64,000 nt of DNA from Shimwellia pseudoproteus (GCF_016415625.1 NZ_WBXP01000008.1:1-64000), one strand, 5' to 3'; counted from the first letter of the stretch, positions 37,371 to 47,931 are shown. The notes: generated by a model from the letters alone, not told the origin. Numbers and translations: made by a program.

Positions 37371-38741
37371 TTACCCGGCAAGCTGCTGTGCAACCCAGGT
37401 TTGCAGTGCCCGGCGGGAGATTTTAATCCCACCGGTTTTTAGCCCTTCAGGCAGCCGCAGCCAGTGTACCGGCAACTGGAAACGCGCCAGTTTCCCTGCC
37501 AGCCAGTCCGCCAGTTGCCCTGGGGCAAAGTCCGGGTCGCATTCCACCACCGCCACGGGCCGCTGGCCAAATTCCCGATCGGCAATCGGCACCACAAACA
37601 CCTGATGCACCGCCGGGTGGCCGATGATAACCCGCTCAACGTCTTCCGGCTGGATCCCCTCTCCGGCACTGAAAAACAGATTATCCAGCCGGCCAATAAT
37701 GGTCAGGATCCCCTGGTCAAGGCGGCCGCGATCCCGGGTGGCAAACCAGCCCTCCGCGTTGGTCAGCGGCGCCAGTTTGCCGTCGCGCCAGTAACCCGCC
37801 GCCATGCTCGCCGCCCGCAGCCAGACTTCGCCATCCACAATACGGACTTCCCGGCCCGCCAGCGCCGTGCCGACATCCGGCTTACCGTCCGCGGGTTTGG
37901 CGCACACCGTGGAGGCAAACTCCGTTAGCCCGTAACCACAAAAGCAGCAGATCCCGCCGGATTCTGCCTGATCGGTCAGCGCCACCGGGATCGCCGCCCC
38001 GCCCAGCAATACCGCTTTCAGATCAAGGGACTGCGGGTTGTTCTCCAGCAGCCGCCAGAGCTGGGTCGGCACCAGTGAGGCGTGGGTACAGCCCTGTAAC
38101 GCCCCTTCCAGCGGGTGCATCGGGCGCACCACCAGTGTGGCGCCCGCCTGTAGCCAGCGCCACAAAATCCCCTGCCCCGACACATGAAACAGCGGCAGCG
38201 AGAGCAGCCAGCTATCGTCAGCGGTAAACCCCATCAAGCGGATGACCCCCGCAGCACTGGCGAGGTGCGCCGCCGCACTGTGTACTGCCGCTTTGGGTAA
38301 CCCGGTAGAGCCAGAGGTCAGGGTCATGGAGACCAGCCGCGTCGCGTCCCAGTCAGCCTGGTGCTGGCCGTCGCGCGGTTGGGGGATCAGCGGCGCCAGC
38401 CCCGGTACCGCGGGAGTTTCCGCCAGTGCCAGGCCAAAAGAGAGCGACAGCCCCGGTAACAGCCGGGTCAGCATGCTGTCCGGGAGCTGCGGGTTAAGGG
38501 GTAAAATACGGGCGCCGCACTGGAGTAACGCCAGCCAGCACAGCAGCATCTGCGGGCTGTTTTTGCCGCGCAGTGCCACCCCGGTGCCGCTCTCCACCCC
38601 CTGGGCAAAAAAGCCCGCGGCCAGGGCATCCACCTGCTGGCATAACTGCCGCCAGGTCAGTGTCTCCGCCGCCAGACGTAGCGCGATCGCATCGCCACGC
38701 TGTTGCCGCCATACCCGCCAGGGCCAGTCAGTAAAACTCAT
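37371..38741 (-). CDS. menE: MenE, o-succinylbenzoate-CoA ligase
   Basis: Adenylate-forming enzyme that activates o-succinylbenzoate to its CoA thioester in menaquinone synthesis. The protein is 456 residues. It has the ATP/AMP P-loop [16 protein letters not shown] (about 138-153), the adenylation motif YGLTEFAST, and the hinge region [29 protein letters not shown], with a terminal catalytic Lys in KTGGIKISR. It is the last gene of menF-D-H-B-C-E and overlaps menC by ATGA. Confidence 0.96.
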   Translation of the reverse strand: MSFTDWPWRVWRQQRGDAIALRLAAETLTWRQLCQQVDALAAGFFAQGVESGTGVALRGKNSPQMLLCWLALLQCGARILPLNPQLPDSMLTRLLPGLSLSFGLALAETPAVPGLAPLIPQPRDGQHQADWDATRLVSMTLTSGSTGLPKAAVHSAAAHLASAAGVIRLMGFTADDSWLLSLPLFHVSGQGILWRWLQAGATLVVRPMHPLEGALQGCTHASLVPTQLWRLLENNPQSLDLKAVLLGGAAIPVALTDQAESGGICCFCGYGLTEFASTVCAKPADGKPDVGTALAGREVRIVDGEVWLRAASMAAGYWRDGKLAPLTNAEGWFATRDRGRLDQGILTIIGRLDNLFFSAGEGIQPEDVERVIIGHPAVHQVFVVPIADREFGQRPVAVVECDPDFAPGQLADWLAGKLARFQLPVHWLRLPEGLKTGGIKISRRALQTWVAQQLAG

Positions 38742-39709
38742 AATATGCTATCCAGTTGTTCAGTATCCTGGCAGGGTAATGGGCTACCCGGCCAGCGACG
38801 GATAAGCTGCGCCTGCATCAGGGACAGGGTATCCAGCCCCGGCAAGGTGCCGGGGGTCAGCCATGCGGCAATGCGGGCCAGTTGGGTCAGCCCCAGGCTG
38901 GACTCAATAGACGAGCTGATCACTGCCTGCAGCCCCAGCCTGTGGGCCGCTGCCACCTGGGCCTGCACCTTCTCCAGGCTGCCGGTCAGGGTTGGCTTAA
39001 TAACCAGCGCACTGACCCCGGGCTGGGCCTCAAATACAAAGTCCGCTTCACGGACACTTTCGTCCCAGGCAATGGCAATCCCGGTTTGCTGGCTGAAATC
39101 CAGCGATTCGGCCCGGGTTTTACAGGGCTCTTCAATAAACGCAACACGCGCCCGGTATTGCGGGTTGACGTATTTGGCAAACTGCGCGGCTTTCAGCGGG
39201 GTCCAGCTGCGGTTGGCGTCCAGCCGCAGGTTAAGATCCGGCAACGCCTCCAGCAGCAGGTTCGCCACCATTCCGTCGCGTACCGCCTCCCAGAGGCCGA
39301 CCTTGATTTTGGCGATCTTCTCCCCGGGCATCTGCTGCAACAGGGCAAAAAGTTCATCGGGATCGCCCGTGCACAGCGGGGCCGCACGGTAGTCCGCCGC
39401 CCCGGGCAACTGGCCCGATAATTCCGCCAGCGCACAGCTGGTGCCAAATGCCACACTGGGCAGCGCCTGAGCAGCGCCGGTTAGCACCTCCCCGGCCTGC
39501 CACTGTCTGGCCCAGCCCACCAGGGCCACCTGGGCATCGTCGACAGTTTCCGCGCTGAAGCCCGGCAGCGGGGCGATTTCCCCCCACCCCTGGCGGCCAT
39601 GCTCGGTCAGGCACAGGACCAGCCCCTCGCGGACTTTCAGGCGCCGCTCCCGCAGGATAACCCCCGCGTCCATGGGCAAGTTGTAGCGCCAGATCTGTGC
39701 GCTACGCAT
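38738..39709 (-). CDS. menC: MenC, o-succinylbenzoate synthase
   Basis: Enolase-superfamily enzyme that dehydrates SHCHC to o-succinylbenzoate. The protein is 323 residues (E. coli 320). Catalytic features: the Lys pair motif [13 protein letters not shown], the metal ligands in LDANRSW, FIEEPCK and AWDESVRE, and the second catalytic Lys in VIKPTLTGS. The ATG overlaps the menB stop by one base (TAATG), an arrangement that supports coupled translation. Confidence 0.96.
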   Translation of the reverse strand: MRSAQIWRYNLPMDAGVILRERRLKVREGLVLCLTEHGRQGWGEIAPLPGFSAETVDDAQVALVGWARQWQAGEVLTGAAQALPSVAFGTSCALAELSGQLPGAADYRAAPLCTGDPDELFALLQQMPGEKIAKIKVGLWEAVRDGMVANLLLEALPDLNLRLDANRSWTPLKAAQFAKYVNPQYRARVAFIEEPCKTRAESLDFSQQTGIAIAWDESVREADFVFEAQPGVSALVIKPTLTGSLEKVQAQVAAAHRLGLQAVISSSIESSLGLTQLARIAAWLTPGTLPGLDTLSLMQAQLIRRWPGSPLPCQDTEQLDSIL

Positions 39710-40566
39710 TACGGGTTCCGTTTAAATTTGCTGAAGTCCGGCTGGCGTTTCTGGTTAAACGCATTACGTCCTTCCTGGCCTTCGTCGGTCATGTAGAACA
39801 GCATGGTGGCGTTACCCGCCAGTTCCTGCAACCCGGCCTGGCCGTCACAGTCGGCATTCAGGGCCGCTTTCAGGCAGCGCAGCGCCATTGGGCTGTTTTG
39901 CAGCATTTCCCGGCACCAGCGCACGGTCTCTTTTTCGAGGTCCGCCAGGGGTACCACGGTATTGACCAGCCCCATATCCAGCGCCTGTTGCGCATCATAC
40001 TGACGGCACAGGAACCAGATTTCGCGGGCTTTCTTCTGGCCGACAATCCGCGCCATATACGCCGCGCCCCAGCCGCCGTCAAAGGAACCCACCTTCGGCC
40101 CGGTCTGGCCAAAAATGGCGTTCTCGGCAGCAATGGTCAGATCGCACATCATATGCAGTACGTGGCCACCGCCGATGGAGTACCCGGCCACCATCGCCAC
40201 CACCGGTTTCGGGCAGGTGCGGATCTGGCGCTGGAAGTCCAGTACGTTGAGGTGGTGCACGCCGGAGTCATCCTGATAACCGCCGTAGTCACCACGCACT
40301 TTCTGGTCGCCGCCGGAGCAGAACGCTTTGTCCCCTTCCCCGGTAAGAATAATCACGCCAATACCGTCGTCATAGCGGGCGTCGGCCAGCGCATCGATCA
40401 TCTCTTTGACGGTTAACGGACGGAACGCGTTACGTACCTCCGGGCGATTAATGGTGATTTTGGCAATCCCGTCACTGGATTTCTGGTAGCGAATATCGCT
40501 GTAGCCCTTAGAGCAGTCGTGCCATTCCACCGGCGCATAAAGCAGTTGTTCATCAGGATAAAGCAT
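39709..40566 (-). CDS. menB: MenB, 1,4-dihydroxy-2-naphthoyl-CoA synthase
   Basis: Crotonase-fold enzyme that closes the naphthoquinol ring from o-succinylbenzoyl-CoA. The protein is 285 residues, as in E. coli, and nearly identical to it. Seen: oxyanion-hole segment [39 protein letters not shown], and [26 protein letters not shown] 40566 is chosen for homology and an AAGGA six bases upstream; the frame stays open to 40644 inside menH but without homology. The start overlaps the menH stop by 14 bases. Confidence 0.98.
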   Translation of the reverse strand: MLYPDEQLLYAPVEWHDCSKGYSDIRYQKSSDGIAKITINRPEVRNAFRPLTVKEMIDALADARYDDGIGVIILTGEGDKAFCSGGDQKVRGDYGGYQDDSGVHHLNVLDFQRQIRTCPKPVVAMVAGYSIGGGHVLHMMCDLTIAAENAIFGQTGPKVGSFDGGWGAAYMARIVGQKKAREIWFLCRQYDAQQALDMGLVNTVVPLADLEKETVRWCREMLQNSPMALRCLKAALNADCDGQAGLQELAGNATMLFYMTDEGQEGRNAFNQKRQPDFSKFKRNP

Positions 40567-41347
40567 GGTGAGTCCTTGAGTTAGGTTGACACAGTAGGGT
40601 GTGCAGGTCGTGGGCAAAAGCGGCGGGATTGTCCCGGTGCGCATTATGCCCAGCGGCGCTAATGGTCAGTGTGGTGGCGGGGAGTTCCCCGGCAATGGCG
40701 CGGAATTTCGCGTCATACTCACCGCACAGATAATAAAACGGTAGCCTGAGTTGTTGCAGGCGCGGAGTGAGATCCGGCTGCTGGCCGAGAGAGGTCGCCA
40801 TCAGCATGCTGGCCAGCGCTGCGGGGTCATTGTCCAGACGGATCTCAACCAGTTGCTGGCGCTGAGCGTCGCTCAGCGAGGCAAACACCGGCTGCCGATA
40901 CCAGGCGTTGAGCACATCCGCCAGCGGCTGCTGGCGCAGTCGCTCCGCCCAGTGCTGGTCGTACGCCAGCCTGCCGCGCCGCGCCAGGGGATCTGCCAGC
41001 CCGGGGTTACCCCCTTCGACAATCAGGCCGCGCATCCCGTCGGGATGCCCATAACACGCGTGGTACATGGCAATCCGCCCCCCCAGCGAGTAGCCCACCA
41101 GCCAGTAGTCGGTTATCTGGTAATGGTCCAGCGTGGCCTGGAGCGCGGCGGCCATCGCCGGGAAGTCCGCCACCCGCAGCCCGGCAGACTTGCCGTGGCC
41201 GGGCAGGTCGAGCCGCAGTTGCGGCCAGTCGGCCAGGGCACTGGCCACAGGGGCCCACTCCGCCCCGCTACCGAGGAAGCCGTGCAGCCAGACCAGCCAC
41301 GGAAACCCGGGCCGGTTGCCGGGGTGCAATGTGCCCTGGAGGATCAT
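40553..41347 (-). CDS. menH: MenH, SHCHC synthase (alpha/beta hydrolase)
   Basis: Eliminates pyruvate from SEPHCHC to give SHCHC. The protein is 264 residues (E. coli 252). The catalytic serine is in the nucleophile elbow GYSLGGRIA, the histidine in [10 protein letters not shown], and the acid in CGEYDAKFR. The N-terminal [15 protein letters not shown] carries the oxyanion-hole HGF. It overlaps menD by ATGA and menB by 14 bases. The C terminus is about ten residues longer than in E. coli, which causes the overlap with menB. Confidence 0.95.
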   Translation of the reverse strand: MILQGTLHPGNRPGFPWLVWLHGFLGSGAEWAPVASALADWPQLRLDLPGHGKSAGLRVADFPAMAAALQATLDHYQITDYWLVGYSLGGRIAMYHACYGHPDGMRGLIVEGGNPGLADPLARRGRLAYDQHWAERLRQQPLADVLNAWYRQPVFASLSDAQRQQLVEIRLDNDPAALASMLMATSLGQQPDLTPRLQQLRLPFYYLCGEYDAKFRAIAGELPATTLTISAAGHNAHRDNPAAFAHDLHTLLCQPNSRTHHALS

Positions 41348-43014
41348 AGCTGGCTCACCTGCGCCAGCAGCTGTTGCAGGGTTTGGGCGCCGGTATGTTC
41401 ATCCACCCGTAGCTCAATCAGGGTGGCCTGGGGGCGCTGCCAGGCATCAGCCACGTGCTGTACCAGGCTCTCCCAGTTGTCCGGGCAGAAGTACCCCAGG
41501 CCAAACATTCCGGCAGCCGGGGCAAATTCCACATTCTGCGGCATACAGTAATAACGCTCCCGCTCTTCGACCGGGGTGGGCAGCATGGAGAAAATCTGCC
41601 CGCCGTTGTTATTGACCACAATCAGCACCAACGGGGCCGGGGTGTGGCGCAACAGCGCCAGGCTGTTGATATCGTACAGGGCAGAAAGGTCCCCCACCAC
41701 CGCGAGGGTTGGCCGCGGGCACGCCCGCTGCACACCGGCGGCGGTCGAGATCAAGCCATCAATGCCGCTGGCGCCGCGGTTGCTGTATACCGGATACCCG
41801 GCAGGTAACTGGCAGAGCGCATCCACCAGCCGCACCACCAGGCTATTACCGACAAACAGCTGCCCCTGTTCCGGCAGTAGTGCCGCCATCCGCTGGGCGA
41901 GCTGGGCCTCCCCAAATTCACCGGTGGCCTGCCGCGCATAGTCGAGGGCCTGGCGGGACAGTTCCCGCAGATGTGGCGCCCAGCACCCGTGTTTTTCTGC
42001 CGGGTGCTGTTCCAGCCACTCACCAATATCCGCCACCAGGCGGCGGCCACGATGTTGGGCAGGATCCAGCCGGCCTTCCAGCGGGGAAATAATCCAGTAT
42101 TCATCCGGGGTGCAGGCGGCCTGCCACTGTAACAACCGCTTACCGGTCAGGCTGCTGCCAAACTGGATAACCAGTTGTGCCTGATCCAGTTCCCGTACCG
42201 CGTCCGGGTTAGCCAGCCACAAATCGGCGCAAGGCAGCGGCTGGCCGGTCTGGGACAGCACATCGCTGATCAGCGGCCAGCCGAGTATGGCGGCCCAGGC
42301 GGCGAGCTGTTTGCCTTCGGCGGCGCTCATCCGGCCCGCCACAATAACGCCTTTCTTCTGGCGCCAGAAAAACCAGTCCCGCTGCAGGACACTAACCCTC
42401 GCCCGGCCCGGGGCCAGCCAGGGTTTTTCACTGGTCAGCCAGCTCCCGAGGCTGTTTTGCCAGGGGAGATCGCTGTCATCCATTTCACCGTACAGCGGCT
42501 CGGCAAACGGGCAGTTAATCTGGACCGCGCCGTTTTCCTGGCCGTTAAGTAATTCATCAATCACCGACACCAGCCAGTGAGCGGAAATATCCCGGGTGGG
42601 ACGCGGCAGGTTCAGCGCACCAGCCGGATGGGAACCAAAGATCCCCTGCTGGCGAATCGCCTGGTTGGCGCCGCAGTCAATCAGCTCTGGCGGGCGATCC
42701 GCCGTCAGCATGATCAGTTTCTCACCGGTGAGCCCCGCCTCAATCAGGGCGGGGTACAGGTTGGCAACCGCAGTGCCGGAGGTCACGATCACCGCCACCC
42801 GTTCACCGCTGGCTTTGGCAATCCCGAGGGCTAAATGGCCCAGGCCGCGTTCATCAAAATGGGTATGGCACACAAAACCGCCGTGCTGTACCGCCGCCAG
42901 CGTTAACGGGGTTGAACGGGAACCCGGTGCAATACAAACATGGCGCACGCCGTGGCGTGTCAGGGCTTCAAGGATCACCGCCGCCCAGCGGCGGTTAAAA
43001 GAGCTGGTTGACAT
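41344..43014 (-). CDS. menD: MenD, SEPHCHC synthase (ThDP-dependent)
   Basis: Thiamine-diphosphate enzyme that adds the succinyl semialdehyde unit of 2-oxoglutarate to isochorismate, the first committed step of menaquinone synthesis. The protein is 556 residues, as expected. Features: N-terminal [38 protein letters not shown], the glutamate-bearing [13 protein letters not shown], and the ThDP/Mg motif region [19 protein letters not shown] ... VVNNNGG. It starts 83 bases after the menF stop, across a short non-coding gap, and overlaps menH. Confidence 0.96.
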   Translation of the reverse strand: MSTSSFNRRWAAVILEALTRHGVRHVCIAPGSRSTPLTLAAVQHGGFVCHTHFDERGLGHLALGIAKASGERVAVIVTSGTAVANLYPALIEAGLTGEKLIMLTADRPPELIDCGANQAIRQQGIFGSHPAGALNLPRPTRDISAHWLVSVIDELLNGQENGAVQINCPFAEPLYGEMDDSDLPWQNSLGSWLTSEKPWLAPGRARVSVLQRDWFFWRQKKGVIVAGRMSAAEGKQLAAWAAILGWPLISDVLSQTGQPLPCADLWLANPDAVRELDQAQLVIQFGSSLTGKRLLQWQAACTPDEYWIISPLEGRLDPAQHRGRRLVADIGEWLEQHPAEKHGCWAPHLRELSRQALDYARQATGEFGEAQLAQRMAALLPEQGQLFVGNSLVVRLVDALCQLPAGYPVYSNRGASGIDGLISTAAGVQRACPRPTLAVVGDLSALYDINSLALLRHTPAPLVLIVVNNNGGQIFSMLPTPVEERERYYCMPQNVEFAPAAGMFGLGYFCPDNWESLVQHVADAWQRPQATLIELRVDEHTGAQTLQQLLAQVSQL

Positions 43015-43097
43015 AATATTGTCCGGGGTTCAAAGATACGGGCACAGTATAATCGCCAGATAAAAAGAGACATTGATATGGGTCGGGATAGCTGTTT

Positions 43098-44399
43098 TCA
43101 TTCGCTTTTCTCCGTCAGCAAACTGCGCAATCCCGCCGCTTTATTGTTTATTTCCCGCCACTCTTCTGCCGGGTCCGAACCGGGCACAATCCCGGCACCG
43201 GCATAGAGCCGTACCCGGTTGTCCTCCACCAGCGCGCTGCGCAGCGACACGCAAAACTCTGCCTGCTGCCGGGTAAGATAACCGGCGGAACCGGCATACC
43301 ACTGGCGTTCAAAAGGTTCACAGTGGGCAATAAACGCCCGGGCATCCTCGCGCGGCAACCCGGCAACCGCGGCAGTGGGCTGCAGTTGTTGCAGGCACAG
43401 GGCATCGTCCGGCTGGTGGAGCGTGGTCCAGATACAGCGGCGCAAATGCTGTACTTTGCGCAGCTGCATCACCTGAGCGGGCAAGACATCAAGGGTATTG
43501 GCAATCTCTTTCAGGCGCAGGCAGATGTCCTCAACCACCAGCATATTTTCACGCTGGTTTTTATCATCGTGCATCAGCCACGCCCCCTGCCGGGCAGCCT
43601 GAGCGTCATCCGGGCTGTTAGCCACGGTTCCGGCCAGCGCCTCGGTGCGTAACTGGTTACCCCGCCGGCGCCACAAACGCTCTGGCGAAGAGCCAATAAA
43701 GGCCCGCCCGGCCTCAAAGGCCATATAGAAATGGTAGCAGTTCATATTCACCCGGCGACTGGCCGCCAGCACGTTTGCCGCCGGGACCGCCTCGCTAAAC
43801 CAGAGATCGGACGCCCGGGCCAGCACGACTTTATCCAGCGTCCCCCGGGCGAAACAGGCCAGCGCCTGGTGAATTAACTGGTGCCAGTGAGGTTCTGAGG
43901 GGGTTTGCTGCTCCCGCAGCAGGGTCAGTTGCCGGAGCGGTAGTGGCTGAGCGGGCTGTAAACCGGCCAGCATGGCCCGTGCCCGGAGCGCATCATCCGC
44001 CAGGGAGTGGTCACTGTGCAGCAGTAACGTCAGCGTGGCGTGGCCGCGCTGGCGCTGCCACAGCAGGCGCGGCAGGAAAAGCGCCCCGCTCGCCGGGTCA
44101 AACTGGTTCAGCCCGCAAACCAGCAGATGGCCGCTGTCTGGCTGCCCGGCCAGCCACGCCCTGCCCTGCGGCAGATCGGTAAAGTGCTGCACCGCCCCGA
44201 GGGCCGCCAACTCTTGCTCACCGTCACGTTGCTGCCAGTAAAATTGCGGCCATACCGGTTGCGCCGCCAGCCATCCGAGGGCATCACTGGCATCGCTGAG
44301 CGCCAGCGGGACCGTAAAAATACGGGTGCCTGGTGTTTCCGGGAGGCCGTCGGTTAATTTTTGTTGTAATTCAGACAGTGCAGCAACAACAGCATTCAC
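43098..44399 (-). CDS. menF: MenF, isochorismate synthase
   Basis: Converts chorismate to isochorismate for menaquinone. The protein is 433 residues from this start (E. coli 431). It has the chorismate-binding fold with ELDKVVLAR-like TLDKVVLARASD, CYHFYMAFEAG, GSSPERLWRRRGNQLRTEALAGT, DKNQRENMLVVEDIC, and YAGSAGYL near the C terminus. The start is taken as GTG 44399: homology begins there (24 residues before PETPG match the length in E. coli) and GAGG lies seven bases upstream. The open frame continues to an ATG at 44738 that lies inside elaB and lacks homology. Confidence 0.94.
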   Translation of the reverse strand: MNAVVAALSELQQKLTDGLPETPGTRIFTVPLALSDASDALGWLAAQPVWPQFYWQQRDGEQELAALGAVQHFTDLPQGRAWLAGQPDSGHLLVCGLNQFDPASGALFLPRLLWQRQRGHATLTLLLHSDHSLADDALRARAMLAGLQPAQPLPLRQLTLLREQQTPSEPHWHQLIHQALACFARGTLDKVVLARASDLWFSEAVPAANVLAASRRVNMNCYHFYMAFEAGRAFIGSSPERLWRRRGNQLRTEALAGTVANSPDDAQAARQGAWLMHDDKNQRENMLVVEDICLRLKEIANTLDVLPAQVMQLRKVQHLRRCIWTTLHQPDDALCLQQLQPTAAVAGLPREDARAFIAHCEPFERQWYAGSAGYLTRQQAEFCVSLRSALVEDNRVRLYAGAGIVPGSDPAEEWREINNKAAGLRSLLTEKSE

Positions 44400-44489
44400 A
44401 TCAACCTCGGTTCCCGGGAAAAGCCCCGAATTATACGTGGTCACCAGCGCAAAAAAAATCCCACCCAGGGGGTAAGATCTCAGAAAGGT

Positions 44490-44511
44490 GGCCCATCCCA
44501 CACGGATGGGC
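44490..44511 (-). other. Hairpin after elaB, possible terminator
   Basis: Perfect 8-bp arms GCCCATCC / GGATGGGC with a 5-base loop lie just past the elaB stop. On the minus strand it is followed by CACCTTTCTG, a poor T tract, so termination is possible but weak. Confidence 0.35.
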
Positions 44512-44517
44512 AAAAAA

Positions 44518-44829
44518 TTAACGTCTGGCGAGCAATAAACCAACAACCAGCCCAAGGGACGCGCCGACCCCAATACCGCGCCACGGGTTCTGGTGGACAT
44601 AATCATCAGTACGGTAGACCGCTTTTTTGGTCTGATAGTAGAGCGCGTCGGAGGTTCTCTCCAGCCTGGCGCGGATCTGCGCCAGTGCTTCGGCGGCGCG
44701 ATCGCGGATTTCAATATATCGCTGATCTGCCGGATCACCGGAAGCGCGCAACACCTCTTCCAGGGTATAGCTTAACATTTCCAGATCGTCTTCCAGATCG
44801 GCAGCACGACTACGGGTTCCATTCATCAT
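44518..44829 (-). CDS. elaB: ElaB, tail-anchored inner-membrane, ribosome-associated stationary-phase protein
   Basis: A 103-residue protein of the ElaB/YqjD/DUF883 family. Most of it is a long amphipathic helix (residues about 10-75), ending in a single membrane segment GIGVGASLGLVVGLLLARR that anchors the C terminus. E. coli paralogs associate with ribosomes in stationary phase under RpoS and ElaB affects oxidative-stress tolerance. Between elaA and menF it occupies its E. coli position. Start at the first of two ATG codons. Confidence 0.93.
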   Translation of the reverse strand: MMNGTRSRAADLEDDLEMLSYTLEEVLRASGDPADQRYIEIRDRAAEALAQIRARLERTSDALYYQTKKAVYRTDDYVHQNPWRGIGVGASLGLVVGLLLARR

Positions 44830-44920
44830 TTATCTCCATTGCCATGAGTTCATGGTAACTATAGACAATCGCGTGCCGTCGCGCCCTGGATTCCCCCTTT
44901 TGGGTCCAGGGTATTGCCGG

Positions 44921-45370
44921 TTACGCCAGGGCCATCCCCAGATGGGGAATGCCGTCTTCATCATAGATAGCCGTCACCGGGGTAAAACCGAGCTGGCGGT
45001 AAAAATCCTGCAAATGCGCCTGGGCGCCAAGGTAAATCCCCCGATCGGGCCAGTGCTGGCGGCAGCTTGCCAGCGCCTGCGCCATCAGCTGGAACCCCAG
45101 TTTTTCACCCCGGGCTTGCGGGGCGATAATCACCCGCCCAATCACCACCGGGCTATTGTCGGTATCCGGCTGTAAAATCCGCGCATAGGCGATCAGCTGG
45201 CCATCCCGCCAGCCAAACAGATGACGATTATCACCGCACAAATCATCACCGTCGACATCCTGATAGAGACACTGTTGCTCCACCACAAAGACGGCGCTGC
45301 GCAGCGCCAGGGCGGCGTATAACTGAGGGGCGGACAACGCCCCGTGGTGCAAATCCTGCCATTCAATCAC
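44921..45370 (-). CDS. elaA: ElaA, GNAT-family acyltransferase
   Basis: A 149-residue single-domain GNAT protein close to E. coli ElaA (MIEWQDLHH start; E. coli 153). The acetyl-CoA-binding motif A is [23 protein letters not shown], followed by [17 protein letters not shown]. The substrate is not known. It starts 69 bases from the divergent rbn gene, so the two share a short promoter region. Confidence 0.93.
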   Translation of the reverse strand: MIEWQDLHHGALSAPQLYAALALRSAVFVVEQQCLYQDVDGDDLCGDNRHLFGWRDGQLIAYARILQPDTDNSPVVIGRVIIAPQARGEKLGFQLMAQALASCRQHWPDRGIYLGAQAHLQDFYRQLGFTPVTAIYDEDGIPHLGMALA

Positions 45371-45439
45371 GGTTATTCCCCTGTGGTACGGTCTGTGGCG
45401 GTTATACTACTGCCAATATGCATAAGCCGGGAAATATCT

Positions 45440-46354
45440 ATGGAATTACTGTTTCTGGGGACCTCTGCCGGGGTACCCACCCGGGGGCGTAATGTCAGTG
45501 CCGTTGCGCTGCACCCTGCCCCTCAGCACACCAGTTGGTGGTTATTTGACTGCGGCGAAGGAACCCAGCACCAGATGTTGCGTACCCCGCTCACCCCGGG
45601 AAAACTGGATAAAATTTTTATTACTCACCTGCACGGCGACCATATTTTTGGCCTGCCGGGGCTGTTATGTAGCCGCTCAATGGTCGGCGGTGGCGGGCCG
45701 CTGACCATTTATGGGCCGCCGGGTATCCGCGCGTTTGTCCAGATGTCCCTGACCATGAGCGGCTCCTGGACCGACTACCCGCTGGAGATTATCGAAGTGC
45801 GTGAGGGGGTGGTGTTTGATGATGGTGACCATGAGGTGCGCTGCGTTGCCCTGTCCCATCCGGTGGTCTGTTTTGGCTACCGGGTCAGCGCCCATGATAA
45901 GCCAGGTGCGCTGGATGCGGCAGCGCTGCAGGCTGATGGCGTGCCCCCCGGGCCCCTGTTCCAGCGGCTGAAACAGGGGGAAACCCTGCAACTGGATGAT
46001 GGCCGCTGGATCGATGGCCGCCAGTATGTGAACCCGCCGGTGAAAGGCAAATCGGTGGCTATCTTCGGGGACACCGCCCCGGTAGATAGCGCCTGTATTC
46101 TGGCCGCAGAGGTCGATGTGATGGTCCATGAAGCCACCCTGGAGGCGAGCCTGGCGGAGAAAGCCAATAGCCGCGGCCACTCCACCACCCTGCAAGCGGC
46201 AACCCTGGCGCACGCCTGCGGGGCGAAAAAGCTGATTATTACTCACTTCAGTTCCCGCTATCGCCGGGAGGACTTTCCCCGCTTGCTGGCAGAGTGCCGG
46301 GGGGTGTTTGCCAATACCGTGCTGGCAGAGGATTTATTGGTGGTGGATATTTAA
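45440..46354 (+). CDS. rbn: Rbn/ElaC, RNase BN (tRNase Z family)
   Basis: Zinc-dependent metallo-beta-lactamase-fold nuclease with endo- and exonuclease activity on tRNA 3' ends. The protein is 304 residues (E. coli 305). Metal-binding HLHGDH lies at residues 63-68, [12 protein letters not shown] at the N terminus is family-specific, and later ligands are in the FGDTAPV, VHEATLE, NSRGHST and ITHFSSRY segments. ATG 45440 is chosen for homology; the frame extends upstream into elaA's promoter without homology. Confidence 0.95.
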   Translation: MELLFLGTSAGVPTRGRNVSAVALHPAPQHTSWWLFDCGEGTQHQMLRTPLTPGKLDKIFITHLHGDHIFGLPGLLCSRSMVGGGGPLTIYGPPGIRAFVQMSLTMSGSWTDYPLEIIEVREGVVFDDGDHEVRCVALSHPVVCFGYRVSAHDKPGALDAAALQADGVPPGPLFQRLKQGETLQLDDGRWIDGRQYVNPPVKGKSVAIFGDTAPVDSACILAAEVDVMVHEATLEASLAEKANSRGHSTTLQAATLAHACGAKKLIITHFSSRYRREDFPRLLAECRGVFANTVLAEDLLVVDI

Positions 46355-46505
46355 CATTCCGCCATGATAAAAAACACAATTAAGTAGTAACTATATTTGT
46401 TATTAGCTTTTTAATTATTAAGCTGGCATTAATTGAGAAAACTGCGGCACGCCCAGCGAGTAACATTCATCGCTGTTGGAGCAATTCCTTCCTGTTGATT
46501 AGTTA

Positions 46506-46569
46506 GCCCATTACCGATGATGGGCCTGATATTCGTTTCCTGCCTCTGCTGCCACAGAGGCTTTTTTTT
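46506..46569 (+). terminator. Two tandem hairpins with a strong terminator downstream of rbn
   Basis: The first hairpin is GCCCAT / ATGGGC (46506-46525). The second is GCCTCTG / CAGAGGC (46542-46561) followed by eight T. It lies 150-215 bases past the rbn stop, far for a simple gene terminator, so it may instead be the 3' end of a small RNA. I cannot identify a convincing promoter for such an RNA. Confidence 0.6.
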
Positions 46570-46607
46570 GCCTGTTATTTAGCCGCCTTACGGCGGGATT
46601 TCCTGTG

Positions 46608-46958
46608 TTACCAGTCGGTCACATGATTACTTTCCAATAAGAACCGCTTAACAATTGGCGTACAGTGTGACTGCCCAATGGGGTTGCCGCTTATTGTGAT
46701 GCTGTTGAACTGCCTATTTTGATTTCGCAGTAGAGTGAAAACTTCGCGTGAGATACAGCGCTTCAGACAGCGTATTGCTTGCATTTTTGTATGTCCTTCG
46801 GTTACTCGCCAGGCAACATATTCCTTCGTTTTATCGTCAGTTCGTAAACGTCCGATAGCGATGATGTGAAGTGCACTTTGTCGCTCAAGGCGATTCGGGA
46901 TAACGATGTGTTCATGACCACCACGTTTATACCGGTGGGTAGGCTGCTGACAACTCAC
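46608..46958 (-). pseudogene. IS110-family transposase remnant (C-terminal fragment)
   Basis: A 116-codon frame resembling the C-terminal end of IS110/IS116/IS902-type transposases: RYKRGG near the start, [21 protein letters not shown], then [28 protein letters not shown], a conserved tail in this group. The catalytic RuvC-like N-terminal domain (normally about 200 residues) is missing, and a TAG lies just upstream of the GTG that opens the frame. It is therefore a decayed fragment and cannot transpose. IS110 elements lack long terminal repeats, so the ends cannot be marked. The assignment is from motif memory only. Confidence 0.6.
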
Positions 46959-47051
46959 CAGCTACGCTGAAATTTCTTTTTTTCATTAGGCCACTTCAAA
47001 CAGACCGCAAAGGTAAACAATGCAATATCTAACCACATTAACACTTACCGG

Positions 47052-47609
47052 TCATACGACTGTTTTGCTGCGTCGTGCAATCAGTGATGCCGCAAGTGAT
47101 TCCACTTCTTTAAAATCTTGTGAGGCGCTGGCTCTGAGCACCAGATTCCATTTACTTAATACACCCGCGTTCACAACCAGCTCGCTGTTCGCTTTCAACC
47201 GGCCATTTTTTAACAACCATTGTGCAACATTCGCCCAGTCCCAGAGCGGCGACTGGCCTTTAATGCGCTGAACGGGGCAAGGAAAATCACCGCTGCCGCG
47301 GGTGCCGTCTTTCAGCATGGCAATCGCCTGACGGGACATATTTGTCATTTCCGCAATATCGCTCAGTCCGACAAGGGCAGAGTCAACAGACTCAACAACA
47401 GCGCCAATCCCGGCGGATTCGACATTTTCAACCGCAGATGCGATAGCCTCATTGAGTGAGTCAGCCTCACGATCGAACTCAACATAGACCGAGTTCCCGT
47501 ATGCACAGATCAGTGCATCGCCACAGCCGCTTTCGTATAGCGCGTCTTCCAGCCCTTCGCGCTCGTAGGTTACGCCTGAGAGCGTCAGTATAAAGTGGTA
47601 AAGCGCCAT
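47052..47609 (-). CDS. HTH protein, possible antitoxin/autorepressor of a two-gene module
   Basis: A 185-residue protein of no family I can name with certainty. Residues 1-75 look like a small alpha/beta domain (YHFILTLSGV, then a helix, then AYGNSVYVEFDREADSLNEAIASAVENVES), which recalls HicB-type domains where a helix follows a strand with a similar LEEAL-like pattern. Residues about 80-140 form a likely winged helix (GLSDIAEMTNMSRQAIAMLKDG ... PLWDWANVAQWLLKNGR), similar in style to AlpA/MerR-like recognition. ATG 47609 has AGGGGG upstream; the frame is open to a TTG at 47681. It is the second gene after the 74-residue protein, 68 bases downstream. Binding to the palindrome at 47932 would fit an autorepressor. 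Confidence 0.65.
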   Translation of the reverse strand: MALYHFILTLSGVTYEREGLEDALYESGCGDALICAYGNSVYVEFDREADSLNEAIASAVENVESAGIGAVVESVDSALVGLSDIAEMTNMSRQAIAMLKDGTRGSGDFPCPVQRIKGQSPLWDWANVAQWLLKNGRLKANSELVVNAGVLSKWNLVLRASASQDFKEVESLAASLIARRSKTVV

Positions 47610-47677
47610 AGTTCCCCCTTCGGTTAGTCTTTGATCGTTCAGTAAACGGAGATTGTCAACGCCCCTGCCGGACACAA

Positions 47678-47902
47678 TCAAGAGCAGCGGTTTGTTTTGC
47701 GCCTGATTTGCCTGGCATGGCTCTCAGCACTTTTCGGCGTCGACCATACACTCATCTGGTGATCCCGATGCTCACCTTCCGGATGACCACAACGCAACTT
47801 GCAAAAACAGTGGGCGGAATCACCTGGTGGAACCCAAACCCAGCCCTGACTCAGAGCATATTCAATGGCGGCCTGGATATGCTTGTTCGGATGTTTTTTC
47901 AT
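47678..47902 (-). CDS. Small basic protein, possible HicA-like toxin of a two-gene module
   Basis: A 74-residue basic protein. The predicted layout is helix (KHIQAAIEYALSQGW), strand (VWVPPG), strand (AHCFCKLRC), strand (QMSVWSTP), helix (SAESHARQIRRKT). That alpha-beta-beta-beta-alpha order and the single His before the second strand (H31) match HicA mRNA interferases, but there is a Cys/His-rich insertion (CFCKLRCGHPEGEHRDH) that could bind zinc and is not usual in HicA. GGAGG lies three bases before the ATG. It is first of the pair, the HicA-then-HicB order. The toxin role is inference from layout and context. Confidence 0.6.
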   Translation of the reverse strand: MKKHPNKHIQAAIEYALSQGWVWVPPGDSAHCFCKLRCGHPEGEHRDHQMSVWSTPKSAESHARQIRRKTNRCS

Positions 47903-47931
47903 TTGCCTCCGGGTATGACCTTATTATCTTC

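Noticed and set aside
44400-44738. N-terminal extension of menF to ATG 44738
   Set aside because: The extra residues overlap elaB on the same strand, lack homology to MenF and include the elaB downstream hairpin; the GTG at 44399 fits the family length.
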